Of a stretch of 64,000 nucleotides of DNA, positions 9,602 through 19,364 are shown in pieces. The stretch comes from Pseudomonas sp. Leaf58 (GTDB lineage Bacteria > Pseudomonadota > Gammaproteobacteria > Pseudomonadales > Pseudomonadaceae): assembly GCF_003627215.1 (NCBI RefSeq), contig NZ_CP032677.1:4779501-4843500 (forward strand). The letters run 5' to 3'. Positions within the stretch are counted from its first letter, which is position 1. Each line of letters starts with the position of its first letter. The notes under the pieces are model-generated. The model did no database searches. It saw nothing but the letters and a program-made list of their open reading frames with translations, and had not been told where the DNA came from. The translations under genes and the position numbers were made by a program.

Positions 9602-9605
<4 letters not shown>
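8526..9605 (+). CDS. urtC: Urea ABC transporter permease UrtC
   Basis: A 359-residue inner-membrane permease of the LivM/UrtC family, partner of UrtB in the translocation pore. Membrane segments are spread along the whole length. The conserved stretch RGFKLLVWVLSAVLCGLAGA with the downstream WVALGGRGTLIGPLLGA segment is characteristic. The start overlaps the urtB stop by one base and its own stop overlaps urtD (ATGA), so urtBCD are translationally coupled. Confidence 0.94.
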
Positions 9606-10459
<854 letters not shown>

Positions 10460-10475
10460 ACATGGAGACCTGGGC

Positions 10476-10573
10476 GGGCCTCTTCGCGGGTAAACCCGCT
10501 CCTACATCGACCGCGTAATGCCACGGGCGGCGCTTTCCTTTGTAGGAGCGGGTTTACCCGCGAAAAGGCCGGC
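10476..10573. repeat. REP doublet between urtD and urtE
   Basis: Two inverted REP copies (10476-10506 and 10541-10573) around a 34-bp spacer, inside the urt operon. They account for most of the 146-bp gap before urtE. Confidence 0.85.
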
Positions 10574-10605
10574 ACAGGCAGCGCAAAACCTTCAGGAACA
10601 CCAAC

Positions 10606-11304
10606 ATGCTCAAGATCGACACCCTGCACCAGTACTACGGCGGCAGTCATATCCTTCGGGGCCTGTCCTTCGAAGCCAAGGTCGGCGAGGTCACCTGCCT
10701 GCTCGGGCGCAACGGCGTGGGCAAGACCACCCTGCTGCGCTGCCTGATGGGCCTGGTACCGGCCCGCGACGGTAGCATCGAATGGGAAGGCAAGCCGATC
10801 ACCGCCTTCAAGCCCCAGCAACGGGTCCACGCTGGCATTGCCTACGTCCCCCAGGGCCGCGAAATCTTCCCGCGCCTCACCGTCGAGGAAAACCTGCTGA
10901 TGGGTCTGTCACGCTTCCCCGCCCGTGAAGCCCGCGAAGTGCCGGCCTTCATCTACGAGCTGTTCCCGGTGCTGGAGCAGATGAAACAACGCCGCGGCGG
11001 TGACCTGTCCGGCGGCCAGCAGCAACAACTGGCCATCGGCCGCGCCCTGGCCAGCCGCCCGCGCCTGCTGATCCTCGACGAACCGACCGAAGGCATCCAG
11101 CCCTCGGTGATCAAGGAAATCGGCGCAGTCATCCGCCGCCTGGCCGAGCGTGGCGACATGGCGATCCTGCTGGTGGAGCAGTTCTACGACTTTGCCGAAG
11201 CGCTGGCCGACCAGTACCTGGTCATGGCCCGTGGCGAGATCATTCAGCGCGGCCGTGGCGAAAACATGCAGGCCGAAGGTGTACGCGGCTTGGTAACCAT
11301 TTAA
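10606..11304 (+). CDS. urtE: Urea ABC transporter ATP-binding protein UrtE
   Basis: A 232-residue ABC ATPase, the second nucleotide-binding subunit of the urea transporter. Walker A is GRNGVGKT (34-41), signature LSGGQ (134-138) and Walker B LLILDE (154-159). The Val in Walker A (NGVGKT) and the PTEGIQPSVI stretch are typical of UrtE, as opposed to LivF (NGAGKS). It completes urtABCDE. No urease genes are nearby; they must be elsewhere in the genome. Confidence 0.94.
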   Translation: MLKIDTLHQYYGGSHILRGLSFEAKVGEVTCLLGRNGVGKTTLLRCLMGLVPARDGSIEWEGKPITAFKPQQRVHAGIAYVPQGREIFPRLTVEENLLMGLSRFPAREAREVPAFIYELFPVLEQMKQRRGGDLSGGQQQQLAIGRALASRPRLLILDEPTEGIQPSVIKEIGAVIRRLAERGDMAILLVEQFYDFAEALADQYLVMARGEIIQRGRGENMQAEGVRGLVTI

Positions 11305-11335
11305 TCTGCAGGCAATGCCCCTGCGAGACGCTGTC

Positions 11336-11851
11336 ATGAGTTACCAAATCCGCGACGCCCTGCCCAGCGATGTGCCGGGGATCCTCGACATCTACAACGA
11401 CGCCGTGCGCAACACCACGGCCATCTGGAACGAAACCCCGGTGGACCTGGCCAACCGCCAGGCCTGGTTCGCCGCGCGAGCGCAGCAGGGCTATCCGATT
11501 TTGGTGGCGGTGGATGACAGCGGTGTGCTGGGCTACGCCTCGTTTGGCGACTGGCGGCCGTTCGAGGGCTTTCGCCATACCGTTGAGCATTCGGTGTATG
11601 TCCGTGGCGACCAGCGTGGCAAAGGCCTGGGGCCGCTGCTGCTGACGGCGCTGATCGAGCGGGCGCGTGGTTGCGGCAAACATGTGATGGTCGCGGCCAT
11701 CGAACGCGGTAATGCCGCGTCGGTTCGCCTGCATGAGCGCTTGGGCTTCGTGGTGACCGGGCAGATGCCGCAGGTTGGGATGAAGTTTGGCCGCTGGCTG
11801 GATTTGACCTTCATGCAGCTGGTGCTGAACCCGGGTGCTGAGCCAGCCTGA
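11336..11851 (+). CDS. GNAT acetyltransferase, phosphinothricin/methionine sulfoximine type
   Basis: A 171-residue N-acetyltransferase. The core acetyl-CoA loop is VRGDQRGKGLGPLLL (about residues 84-98), with IRDALPSDVPGILDIYND at the start and HERLGFVVTG near the end, as in the PAT/PitA/MddA group that acetylates phosphinothricin or methionine sulfoximine and sulfone. It follows urtE by 31 bp, so it may be read from the urt operon. In P. aeruginosa a homologue sits among urease genes, so an association with urea loci seems conserved. An ATG at 11315 is in frame but gives a non-family N-terminus. Confidence 0.85.
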   Translation: MSYQIRDALPSDVPGILDIYNDAVRNTTAIWNETPVDLANRQAWFAARAQQGYPILVAVDDSGVLGYASFGDWRPFEGFRHTVEHSVYVRGDQRGKGLGPLLLTALIERARGCGKHVMVAAIERGNAASVRLHERLGFVVTGQMPQVGMKFGRWLDLTFMQLVLNPGAEPA

Positions 11852-11868
11852 GTCCGATGTTGCCTGTG

Positions 11869-11966
11869 CTGGCCTCTTCGCGGGTAACCCCGCTCCCACA
11901 GGGATCGCACATTTCCCCGGATCTGTGCAGTACCTGTGGGAGCGGGTTTACCCGCGAAGAGGTCGG
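11869..11966. repeat. REP doublet
   Basis: Two inverted REP copies (about 11869-11901 and 11932-11966) in the convergent gap between the acetyltransferase gene and cbpM. A bidirectional terminator or mRNA-end function is plausible. Confidence 0.85.
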
Positions 11967-11977
11967 GCCTGCCAACC

Positions 11978-12283
11978 TCACAGCTGGATAAACCTGCCCA
12001 GCCGTTGCCTCAGCATGCTGTTCTCGCTGCGCAACTGCTGCACTTCCTCCAGCAACTCCAGCGCCAAGGCCACCCCTTCCCACTCCAGTTCCAGTTCCTG
12101 ATGCAGCTTCGCCGCCCGTCTGGTCAGCAACGGCGCCTGATCGTCGAACAACCACTCCTCCGGCGTTCGCCCGGAGGGTTCGACAATGCCGTGCTCGACG
12201 ATTTCGATCACGCAGTCAGCCGTAACATCGGCTTCCTGACACAGGGTACGCATGTCCAGTTGAACGATCAGGGTGCTGCTCAT
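11978..12283 (-). CDS. cbpM: Chaperone modulator CbpM
   Basis: A 101-residue cytoplasmic protein that binds the J-domain of CbpA and inhibits its co-chaperone and DNA-binding activity. The MerR-like helical region (TLCQEADVTADCVIEIVEHGIVEP) and a leucine/glutamate-rich C-terminal coiled coil (ELLEEVQQLRSENSMLRQRL) fit the family. A GTG at 12289 is in frame, but the ATG at 12283 has a GGAG at 9 nt. The start is 3 bp past the cbpA stop, so the two are co-translated. Confidence 0.9.
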   Translation of the reverse strand: MSSTLIVQLDMRTLCQEADVTADCVIEIVEHGIVEPSGRTPEEWLFDDQAPLLTRRAAKLHQELELEWEGVALALELLEEVQQLRSENSMLRQRLGRFIQL

Positions 12284-12285
12284 GA

Positions 12286-13239
12286 TCACTTACTCCATTG
12301 TGTCCTCGGATTGAACGCAGCCTTCTCGGAAAGCTTGGTCCACAGTTCGCGGGCAGACTCATCGGATGCGGGTGGCATGACCACTTTCAGCTGCGCGTAA
12401 AGGTTGCCGCGCTCGCCGCTCTTGGTGGCCAGGCCCTTGCCCGGTATGCGCAGGCGCTGGCCGCTCTGGCTGTCGGGGCGGATGGTAAGGTTGATCTTGC
12501 CGTCTAGGGTCGGGACCGCCACCTTGGCGCCCAATGCAGCCTCCCACGGCGCCAGCGGCACGGTGATGATCAGGTCATGACCTTCGACATCGAACAGCGG
12601 GTGCGGTGCCATGCGGATGGTCAGGAACAGGTCGCCGTTGGCCCCGCCACCGCTGCCTGGGGCGCCCTGGCCCTTGAGGCGGATGCGCTCGCCGTCAGTC
12701 ACCCCGGCCGGAATCTTCACGTTCAGGGTCTTGGTGGTGAAGCCGGTGCGCTGGCCTGCTGCATTGGTTTGCGGCACCTGGAAGCTGATCTGCTTGGACT
12801 CCTTGTTCAGGGTCTCTTCAAGGAATACCGCCAGTTCAAGCTCCACGTCCTGCCCCCGCCTGCCGGCACTGCGTTGTTGCTGCCGAGCGCCACCGAAGGG
12901 GCTGCCACCCCGGGCACCGAAAATCGAGCTGAAGAAGTCGGAGAAGTCACCGCCCTCGAAACCGCCACCGCCACCCCGGTTTTCCCAACCCGGCGGCGCC
13001 TGGAACGGCCGCCCGTGCTGGCCGCCATATTTGCGGATTTCGTCGAATTCGGCACGTTTCTGCGCATCGCCCAGTACTTCATAGGCCTCGTTGGCCTCTT
13101 TGAATTTGTCCTCGGCGTCACGCTCCTTGCTGACATCGGGGTGATACTTGCGCGCCAGCTTGCGGTACGCGGCCTTGATCGCCTTGTCGTCCGCCGTGGG
13201 CTCTACGCCAAGTATCTTGTAATAGTCTTTGAAGTCCAT
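12286..13239 (-). CDS. cbpA: Curved DNA-binding protein CbpA, DnaJ family
   Basis: A 317-residue co-chaperone: J-domain (residues 1-70, HPD at 33-35), a Gly/Phe-rich linker ([20 protein letters not shown]), and two C-terminal substrate-binding domains. The zinc finger of true DnaJ is absent. In E. coli CbpA stimulates DnaK and binds curved DNA in stationary phase. The ATG at 13239 begins [12 protein letters not shown], the usual family start; the frame runs further upstream without a family match. The gene is divergent from the Hsp70-like yegD with 164 bp between the starts, so both may be controlled together. Confidence 0.94.
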   Translation of the reverse strand: MDFKDYYKILGVEPTADDKAIKAAYRKLARKYHPDVSKERDAEDKFKEANEAYEVLGDAQKRAEFDEIRKYGGQHGRPFQAPPGWENRGGGGGFEGGDFSDFFSSIFGARGGSPFGGARQQQRSAGRRGQDVELELAVFLEETLNKESKQISFQVPQTNAAGQRTGFTTKTLNVKIPAGVTDGERIRLKGQGAPGSGGGANGDLFLTIRMAPHPLFDVEGHDLIITVPLAPWEAALGAKVAVPTLDGKINLTIRPDSQSGQRLRIPGKGLATKSGERGNLYAQLKVVMPPASDESARELWTKLSEKAAFNPRTQWSK

Positions 13240-13403
13240 CGTTGGATCACCAATGTGAAAGTGCGTGTTGCAACTGAAGATAGGGGTCAAGCATAGCCTT
13301 TCAAGACCGCCTTGGGTTTGCGCCATGGCAGACGACTGGTCTTGATTCTGTAGCCAACTGGCATACACTGCGCGGCCGTTTTGCCTCCGGAAGCTTTTTC
13401 CCC

Positions 13404-14675
13404 ATGTCCGACGTATCCCCGGCCCGCGCCCTGGGCATCGACTTTGGCACCTCCAACTCCACGGTCGGCTGGCACCGCCCAGGCGTGGAATCGTTGATTG
13501 CCTTGGAAGACGGCAAGATCACCTTGCCCTCGGTGGTGTTCTTCAATATCGAAGAGCGGCGCCCGGTGTATGGCCGCCTGGCACTGCACGAGTACTTGGA
13601 AGGCTACGAAGGCCGCCTGATGCGCTCGCTGAAAAGCCTGCTGGGCTCCAAGCTGATCAAGCACGACACCAGCGTGCTGGGCAGCGCCCTGCCGTTCAAG
13701 GACCTGCTAGGCATGTTCATCGGCGAGCTGAAAAAGCGCGCCGAGGCCGCTGCCGGCCGCGAATTCGAGCAGGTGGTGCTGGGCCGCCCGGTGTTCTTCG
13801 TCGACGAAGACCCGGCCGCCGACCAGGAAGCCGAGGACACCCTGGCCGAGGTGGCGCGCAAGATCGGCTTCAAGGACGTGTCGTTCCAGTACGAGCCGAT
13901 TGCCGCAGCGTTCGACTACGAGTCGAGCATCAGCCGCGAAGAGCTGGTGCTGATCGTCGATATCGGCGGTGGTACCTCGGACTTTACCCTGATCCGCCTG
14001 TCACCCGAGCGCCACTTGATCGCCGAACGCCAGAGCGACATCCTCGCCACCGGCGGCGTGCACATCGGCGGTACCGACTTCGACAAGCAGCTGAGCCTGC
14101 AGGGTGTGATGCCGCTGTTCGGCTATGGCAGCCGCATGAAGAGTGGCGCGCTGATGCCCACCAGCTACCACCTCAACCTGGCCACCTGGCACACCATCAA
14201 CGCCCTGTACTCGCAGAAGTCGCAGCTGGCCCTAGGCAGCATGCGCTACGACATCGAGGACAGCTTCGGCATCGACCGCCTGTTCAAACTGATCGAGCAA
14301 CGTGCCGGGCACTGGCTGGCGATGGAGGTGGAGGCCAGCAAGATCGAGCTGACCGAACACGACAGCCGCCGTATCGACCTGCGCCGGGTCGAGCCTGAGT
14401 TGACGGCGGACCTAACCCGCGTGCTGTTTGAGGAGGCGATCGAAAGCCTGCTAGAGCGCGTACGCGGTAGCGTGACCGAACTGCTGGCCAAGGCTGGCGT
14501 CAGCGAAGGCCAGGTCGACACGGTGTTTTTCACTGGCGGGTCCAGCGGCATACCGGCGCTGCGCAACAGCGTGGCGGCAATGCTGCCGAATGCGCGGCAT
14601 GTGGAAGGCAACATCTTTGGCAGCATTGGTAGCGGGCTGGCCATTGAGGCGCGCAAGCGTTACGGCGCTGCCTGA
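13404..14675 (+). CDS. yegD: Hsp70-like chaperone YegD
   Basis: A 423-residue actin-fold ATPase of the YegD branch of Hsp70. Phosphate-1 loop GIDFGTSNS is at residues 11-19, and phosphate-2 ([14 protein letters not shown]) and the adenosine loop ([13 protein letters not shown]) are present. The long peptide-binding domain of DnaK is missing, as expected for YegD. Its client and role are unknown. Divergence from cbpA-cbpM suggests a local chaperone team. Confidence 0.9.
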   Translation: MSDVSPARALGIDFGTSNSTVGWHRPGVESLIALEDGKITLPSVVFFNIEERRPVYGRLALHEYLEGYEGRLMRSLKSLLGSKLIKHDTSVLGSALPFKDLLGMFIGELKKRAEAAAGREFEQVVLGRPVFFVDEDPAADQEAEDTLAEVARKIGFKDVSFQYEPIAAAFDYESSISREELVLIVDIGGGTSDFTLIRLSPERHLIAERQSDILATGGVHIGGTDFDKQLSLQGVMPLFGYGSRMKSGALMPTSYHLNLATWHTINALYSQKSQLALGSMRYDIEDSFGIDRLFKLIEQRAGHWLAMEVEASKIELTEHDSRRIDLRRVEPELTADLTRVLFEEAIESLLERVRGSVTELLAKAGVSEGQVDTVFFTGGSSGIPALRNSVAAMLPNARHVEGNIFGSIGSGLAIEARKRYGAA

Positions 14676-14683
14676 TCTATTTT

Positions 14684-14702
14684 GGGGCTGCTTTGCAGCC
14701 CC
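14684..14702. terminator. Bidirectional hairpin terminator
   Basis: GGGGCTGCTTTGCAGCCCC, preceded by ATTTT and lying between the convergent ends of yegD and the AI-2E-family gene. It can end transcription from both sides. Confidence 0.65.
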
Positions 14703-14711
14703 AGCAATCTC

Positions 14712-15719
14712 TCAGACCAGCTCCGCCCGCTTCAGCTCACTCTTCAGGTAGGCGTAATAGATCGGCCCCGCCACTACCCCAGGCAAGCCGAACGCCGCCT
14801 CGAACACCAGCATCGCCAGTAGCAATTCCCACGCCTTGGCACTGATCTGCCCACCGACGATCCGCGCGTTGAGGAAGTACTCGACCTTGTGGATAACAAT
14901 CAAGTAACCCAGCGCCGCGGCCGCCACCCAGACCGACAGCGACAGGCCAACAATGGTGATCAGGGTATTCGACATCAGGTTGCCGATCACCGGCAGCAGG
15001 CCCAGCAAGAAGGTCAGCACGATCAGCGTCTTGGTCAGCGGCAGGTGCACGCCGAACATCGGCAGCACCACCGCCAGGAAGATGCCAGTGAAGGTGGTGT
15101 TGAGCAGCGAAATCTTGATCTGTGCAAAGACGATGTTGCGAAACGCCTTCACCAGCAGGCTCAGGCGCTCGAACAGCGCCGCCGCCAGCGGCTTGCGCCG
15201 GGAAATATCGGGAATGCGCTGCAAGGCGACGATGGCGCCAAGAATCATGCCGATCAGCAGGGTGACGAACATGTGCGCCATGCCCTTGCCCACCAACTGC
15301 AGGTCGCTAAGGTGGCTCTTGATCCAGTCGCCGATGGCCACCTTGAATTCCGCCGCACTGGCCGGCAGGTAGCCCTCGATGAACGGTGGTAGCTGGCCGC
15401 GGGCACGCTCCACCAGGGCCATGAACTTGTCCAGCGAGGCCCCAGGGTTTTCTGCCTCGTGCAGCAAGAAGCTGAAGGCACCGGCAATCAGCAGGGTCAG
15501 GGTGCTGACCACCAGTGTGCCGAGCAAGGCTACGGCCAGCCAACGGGCACGTTGCCCGGCAATCAGCGGCTGCAAACGTGGGGTAAGCATGTTGACCAGC
15601 TCGAACACCAGCAGGCCGGCTAGCAGGCTTGGCAGCAATTTCAGGGGCAGCGCCAGCAACAGGCCGGCAAACACGATGATCCAGCTGGCCAGGGTGACCT
15701 GGCGAGGGGTGAAGGTCAT
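14712..15719 (-). CDS. AI-2E/PerM-family membrane transporter
   Basis: A 335-residue inner-membrane protein of the AI-2E transporter superfamily (PerM/YdiK/TqsA). There are three hydrophobic segments in the first 90 residues, a soluble stretch (about 95-145) and four or five further segments including FLLGLLPVIGNLMSN, which is the family hallmark. Members export small molecules or Na+/H+ exchange substrates; the substrate here cannot be predicted. It is a single gene that converges on yegD. Confidence 0.85.
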   Translation of the reverse strand: MTFTPRQVTLASWIIVFAGLLLALPLKLLPSLLAGLLVFELVNMLTPRLQPLIAGQRARWLAVALLGTLVVSTLTLLIAGAFSFLLHEAENPGASLDKFMALVERARGQLPPFIEGYLPASAAEFKVAIGDWIKSHLSDLQLVGKGMAHMFVTLLIGMILGAIVALQRIPDISRRKPLAAALFERLSLLVKAFRNIVFAQIKISLLNTTFTGIFLAVVLPMFGVHLPLTKTLIVLTFLLGLLPVIGNLMSNTLITIVGLSLSVWVAAAALGYLIVIHKVEYFLNARIVGGQISAKAWELLLAMLVFEAAFGLPGVVAGPIYYAYLKSELKRAELV

Positions 15720-15790
15720 ACAGCCTCAGCGGCAGACAACAGGAAAGACCCGCAGTCTGCCAGCCTTACGCCTGCAGGCATAGGCGCAGG

Positions 15791-16078
15791 TCATTTCTTC
15801 TTCAGGCAGTCGCTCATGAACGCTTTGCGCTCATCCCCCTTCAAGGCTTTGGTGGTGGCGTCGACGTTGCAGGTTTTCATCTTCTCTTGCTGAGTTTGTG
15901 GCATCTCCTTCTTCAGGCAGGTACTCATGAACGCTTTGCGCTCATCGCCCTTGAGGGCTTTGGTGGTGGCGTCGGCATTGCAGGTTTTCATCTTTTCCTG
16001 CTGCGCGGTATTGGCAGCGAAGCCTTGGGCACTGAACAACACCGCCAACACCAGTAGGGGGATTTGCAGCACTTTCAT
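15791..16078 (-). CDS. PsiF-repeat periplasmic protein
   Basis: A 95-residue secreted protein: signal peptide ending near AQGFA-ANTA, then two nearly identical PsiF repeats of about 32 residues (QQEKMKTCN, DATTKALKGDERKAFMS, CLKK), each with two cysteines. E. coli PsiF is phosphate-starvation inducible; its function is unknown. The ATG at 16078 has a good AAGGAG site. The doubled unit is also visible in DNA, where the two repeats are near-identical. Confidence 0.88.
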   Translation of the reverse strand: MKVLQIPLLVLAVLFSAQGFAANTAQQEKMKTCNADATTKALKGDERKAFMSTCLKKEMPQTQQEKMKTCNVDATTKALKGDERKAFMSDCLKKK

Positions 16079-16141
16079 GGAGTGGTCTCCTTGGCTCCGC
16101 GCTCGATGCACGGGGGTCGAAATGAGTGTAGCCAAGAATTG

Positions 16142-16930
16142 CTAGCGCCCTGGCCGCGCCTGCCGGCGATATTGCTCGGGGGTGCACTGCGCCTGGCGCT
16201 GGAACATGGCGATGAAAGCCGATGCGCTGCTGTAGCCCAGGTCGAAAGCGATGGCCTGGATCGGCAAGCCGGCTTCCAGCGCTTCGATGGCACGCAAAAA
16301 GCGCAGACGCAGGCGCCATTCACCAAAGCTGATGCCCAGTTCCCGCAAGAACTGGCGGGCCAAGGTGCGCTCGCTGACATGCACCAGGGCGGCCCAGTCG
16401 GCCAGCGGGCGGTTGTCGCCGGGCTCGGCGCCAAGGGCGTCGAGCACTTGGCGCAGGCCATCGCTGTGGGCAAAGGGCAAGTAGCAGGCCTGGGTGGGCG
16501 CCAGCAGTAACTGGTCGAGCAGTACCTGCACCAGGCGCTGGTCGCGCTCAGTCTCGGCCCTGCGCAGTTCGCGCCGGGCGAAGTCGGCGAGGATGGCCTT
16601 GAGGATGTCGCTGATCATCAGGCTGCACGCTTGCTGCGGCAGCGCGGCGCACAGGCTGCGCTCCAGGTAGACCGAACGGTAGACGATGGCCTGTGGGTTG
16701 TAGCAGCCATGCTCGGTATCGGGCGGCACCCACACGGCGTAGTGCGGCGGCGACAAGAAGCGCTGGCCCGCCACTTCCAGCTGCATCACGCCGTGGGCGG
16801 TGTAGTTGAGCTGCCCCCAATCGTGGCGATGCAGGGCACTGTGGGTGTCGGCACCGAACTCGTCGTGGCGAAAGTACACCGGGGCCGGGAGTTGGCTGAA
16901 CTGTGGGATGTCGAGGTATTTGCGCTGCAT
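16142..16930 (-). CDS. AraC-family transcriptional regulator
   Basis: A 262-residue regulator with an N-terminal cupin sensor (HRHDWGQLNYTAHGVMQLEV, about residues 34-60) and a C-terminal pair of helix-turn-helix motifs (ERTLARQFLRELGISFGEWR and LGYSSASAFIAMFQRQ). It belongs to the AraC group found beside efflux genes in pseudomonads. It is divergent from the EamA-type exporter gene 162 bp away, which is its most likely target. The ATG at 16930 begins MQRKYLDIPQF; the frame extends further upstream without homology. Confidence 0.88.
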   Translation of the reverse strand: MQRKYLDIPQFSQLPAPVYFRHDEFGADTHSALHRHDWGQLNYTAHGVMQLEVAGQRFLSPPHYAVWVPPDTEHGCYNPQAIVYRSVYLERSLCAALPQQACSLMISDILKAILADFARRELRRAETERDQRLVQVLLDQLLLAPTQACYLPFAHSDGLRQVLDALGAEPGDNRPLADWAALVHVSERTLARQFLRELGISFGEWRLRLRFLRAIEALEAGLPIQAIAFDLGYSSASAFIAMFQRQAQCTPEQYRRQARPGR

Positions 16931-17022
16931 GCTGACTGTTTTTCGGGGCGGGTTGTCTGGATAGAAGTATAGGCACATGGACAGACAGTTGATAATGGCT
17001 GCAATCGGGCCTGCGCGCTCCC

Positions 17023-17050
17023 TTGTAGGAGCGGGCGTGCCCGCGAAGGG
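17023..17050. repeat. Single REP copy
   Basis: TGTAGGAGCGGGCGTGCCCGCGAAG in the AraC/EamA divergent region. It is followed at 17048-17065 by a hairpin GGGCTGCACAGCAGCCCC. Confidence 0.7.
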
Positions 17051-17092
17051 CTGCACAGCAGCCCCACCAGCCCATAACGAGTACCCCGCTGT

Positions 17093-17965
17093 ATGAACTA
17101 CCTGTTCCCGCTCACCGCCATCCTCATCTGGGCCGGCAACACCGTGGTCACCAAGATGTCTGCCGGTGCCATCCACCCCGCCGAGATCGGTTTCTACCGC
17201 TGGCTGCTGGCCGCCCTGCTGTTCACGCCATTCCTGCTGCCCGCCGTGTGGCGCAATCGGGCGGCCATCCGCCCGCACCTGGCCAAGGTGTTCGTGCTAG
17301 GCGTGCTGGGCATGGCGCTGTACCAAAGCCTGGCCTACTTCGCCGCCGGCATCACCAGCGCCACCAACATGGGCATCATACTTTCGCTGATGCCGCTGAT
17401 GTCACTGGCGCTGTCCATCGCCTGGCTGGGCCAGCGCCTTAGCTACGGGGCCCTGCTGGGCGCCGTGGTGTCGTTCATCGGGGTAATGGAGGTGGTCAGC
17501 GCCGGGCACCCCGCCAGCCTGCTGCTGCAGGGCCTGAACAGCGGCGATGTGTTGATGCTGGTAGCCAGCCTGGCCTACGCGCTGTACAGCTTCCTGCTGA
17601 AGAAATGGCAGTTGCGCCTGCCACCCCTGCAACTGTTGTACCTGCAGGTGCTGGTGGCCATCGTGGTGTTGCTGCCGCTGTTCCTGCTGTCGGCCAAGAC
17701 CGGCCTGAACAGCGGTAACGTGGGCCTGGTGCTGTACGCGTGCGTGCTGGCCTCGATGATAGCCCCCCTGGTGTGGATGCAAGCCGTGCACCGCCTGGGG
17801 CCAAGCCGTACCACGCTGTTCTTCAACCTGCTGCCGCTGGTCACCGCGCTGATCGCTGCCGTGGTACTCGACGAGCAGTTGGCCAGTTATCACCTGGTCG
17901 GCGGCCTGCTGACCCTGGCTGGCGTGGTGCTGGCCGAGCGCTGGACCACCCCCATCCGCCGTTAG
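17093..17965 (+). CDS. EamA/DMT-family exporter
   Basis: A 290-residue inner-membrane transporter with ten hydrophobic segments arranged as two EamA repeats (residues about 1-137 and 150-285). The N-terminal LIWAGNTVVTKMSAG and the FNLLPLVTALIAAVVLDEQL segment are typical of drug/metabolite exporters. The substrate is unknown. It is divergent from an AraC-type regulator, a common arrangement for inducible exporters. Confidence 0.87.
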   Translation: MNYLFPLTAILIWAGNTVVTKMSAGAIHPAEIGFYRWLLAALLFTPFLLPAVWRNRAAIRPHLAKVFVLGVLGMALYQSLAYFAAGITSATNMGIILSLMPLMSLALSIAWLGQRLSYGALLGAVVSFIGVMEVVSAGHPASLLLQGLNSGDVLMLVASLAYALYSFLLKKWQLRLPPLQLLYLQVLVAIVVLLPLFLLSAKTGLNSGNVGLVLYACVLASMIAPLVWMQAVHRLGPSRTTLFFNLLPLVTALIAAVVLDEQLASYHLVGGLLTLAGVVLAERWTTPIRR

Positions 17966-18852
17966 AGCCCCGCCGCCTTGAGCCGGGCGGCATGTTCAGT
18001 GAACAGCCGCACCGGGTCAGCGCCCTTGCCCACGGCACCCAGTTGCTGGTTGACGATGTCCAGGTGGTCCAGCGGGTAGTCATCGCCAATTACCTGCCCC
18101 AGGTGCGAGCTGAAGCGCCCGACCATGCCGTCACACTGGCCCTTTTCCTTGACGAAACTGCGAGCGAACAGGCGGCAGAAGTAGCTACTACCGTCAAAGC
18201 GGTTGCGCCCCTGGTCGGTCACGCCGGGCTGCACGGTGCCAGACCAGGAGTAATAGCGCACGCCATCGACCTCATAGGCCCCTTCCCCGCCCCAGGTAGC
18301 CGGCAGCCCCTGTGGATAAGCCTGGTTGAACAGCGCCACCCCGGCACTGGTCAGCGACTGGTGCGAGGCGTGCACATCCACCGGCAGCGGCGCGCGGCGC
18401 CAGCCGGTTTCCAGCCACCCCAGCAGCACGGCCACGCCCTGCAGCACGGCCTTGAGAATACGCCCATGGGGGGAATCGCCTGGTGCCGCGCGTTGCAGGT
18501 AGTCGGCCAGTTCCGAGCCATGGTTTGGGCCCGCCACCGACGTGACCGAAGCCACCCGGTCGGGCCGCCTGCCGGCCGCGTAGCGCGCGCTCAGGGCGCC
18601 TTGACTGTGGCCGATGAGGTTGACCTTCGCTGCACCGGTGCGCTGGCAGATGTCTTCGATGATCGCCAGCAGTTGCTCACCGCGCACCTCGCTGGCGTGC
18701 AGCGGCGAGACCTGCACCGGGAACACCTGCGCGCCGCCCTTGCGCAGGGCCGGGACAATGCCGAACCAGTAGGGGTAAAGCACTGCCCGGACAAAACCGA
18801 GCATGCCCGGCACCAGCACCAACGGGTATCGCGTGGCCAATTCCTGCTGCAT
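17962..18852 (-). CDS. Family I-type triacylglycerol lipase
   Basis: A 296-residue alpha/beta hydrolase. The catalytic triad can be placed by comparison with Pseudomonas family I lipases: Ser83 in GHSQG, Asp241 in CDGMVG and His263 in PLDHLD. The oxyanion segment LVLVPGMLGF and VAGPNHGSELADYL also match. With the start at 18852 (AAGGGG upstream) there is no clear signal peptide, although secreted family I lipases have one, and no lipase foldase gene is adjacent. A longer in-frame start would add MVIKAAVVLAGPPRKGAGA, still not a convincing signal. It may act inside the cell, or the true start may differ. Its 3' end overlaps the convergent EamA gene by four bases. Confidence 0.85.
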   Translation of the reverse strand: MQQELATRYPLVLVPGMLGFVRAVLYPYWFGIVPALRKGGAQVFPVQVSPLHASEVRGEQLLAIIEDICQRTGAAKVNLIGHSQGALSARYAAGRRPDRVASVTSVAGPNHGSELADYLQRAAPGDSPHGRILKAVLQGVAVLLGWLETGWRRAPLPVDVHASHQSLTSAGVALFNQAYPQGLPATWGGEGAYEVDGVRYYSWSGTVQPGVTDQGRNRFDGSSYFCRLFARSFVKEKGQCDGMVGRFSSHLGQVIGDDYPLDHLDIVNQQLGAVGKGADPVRLFTEHAARLKAAGL

Positions 18853-18975
18853 TGCCCCAGCCCCTTTCCGTGGAGGACCGGCCAACACTACAGCGGCTTT
18901 GATCACCATCGCAATCGAACTCCCGGCACGCGCTGCGGTTCCAAACCACACAAACCCTTTGCAAGGAGCGGGACC

Positions 18976-19317
18976 ATGTACAAGCAGACCCTGGCAATCC
19001 TTCTGGCAAGCGCCACCCTGGCCGCCTGCGGCAGCCGCCCGGAAAACCCAGTGGACTACGTCACCTACCGCGATGAACCGCTGGTCAAGCAGGTAGAGGA
19101 CGGCATGACCATGCAGAAGGTCATCGCCATTGGCGGCAGCCCGTCGAACGTGATCGACCTGCCGCACGGGGGCACCTGCAACGACTACATCCTCAACCGC
19201 GATGGCAAGCAGCAGCCCTATTACGTGCGTTTCGACGCTACCGGGCATGTCGACGCCAAGGGCTTCAAAACCTGTAAACAACGCGAAAAAGACAGCGAAG
19301 CCGTCCGCGGCGCGTGA
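18976..19317 (+). CDS. osmE: Osmotically inducible lipoprotein OsmE
   Basis: A 113-residue lipoprotein with lipobox LAAC (Cys18) followed by a SmpA/OmlA-like fold (VEDGMTMQKVIAIGGSPSNV and GTCNDYIL). In E. coli OsmE is induced by osmolarity and stationary phase; its molecular role is unclear. A strong AAGGAG site precedes the ATG at 18976. Divergent from the lipase with 123 bp between the starts. The stop overlaps possible early starts of the next gene. Confidence 0.88.
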   Translation: MYKQTLAILLASATLAACGSRPENPVDYVTYRDEPLVKQVEDGMTMQKVIAIGGSPSNVIDLPHGGTCNDYILNRDGKQQPYYVRFDATGHVDAKGFKTCKQREKDSEAVRGA

Positions 19318-19364
19318 ACCTTTCAGAACATGCCATGGCCACCCTGGTGCTTTTGGAGATGAAC

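Noticed and set aside
17740..19317. 525-codon plus-strand frame leading into osmE
   Set aside because: Only the last 113 codons, after a strong ribosome-binding site, form a recognisable protein; the rest is antisense to the lipase.
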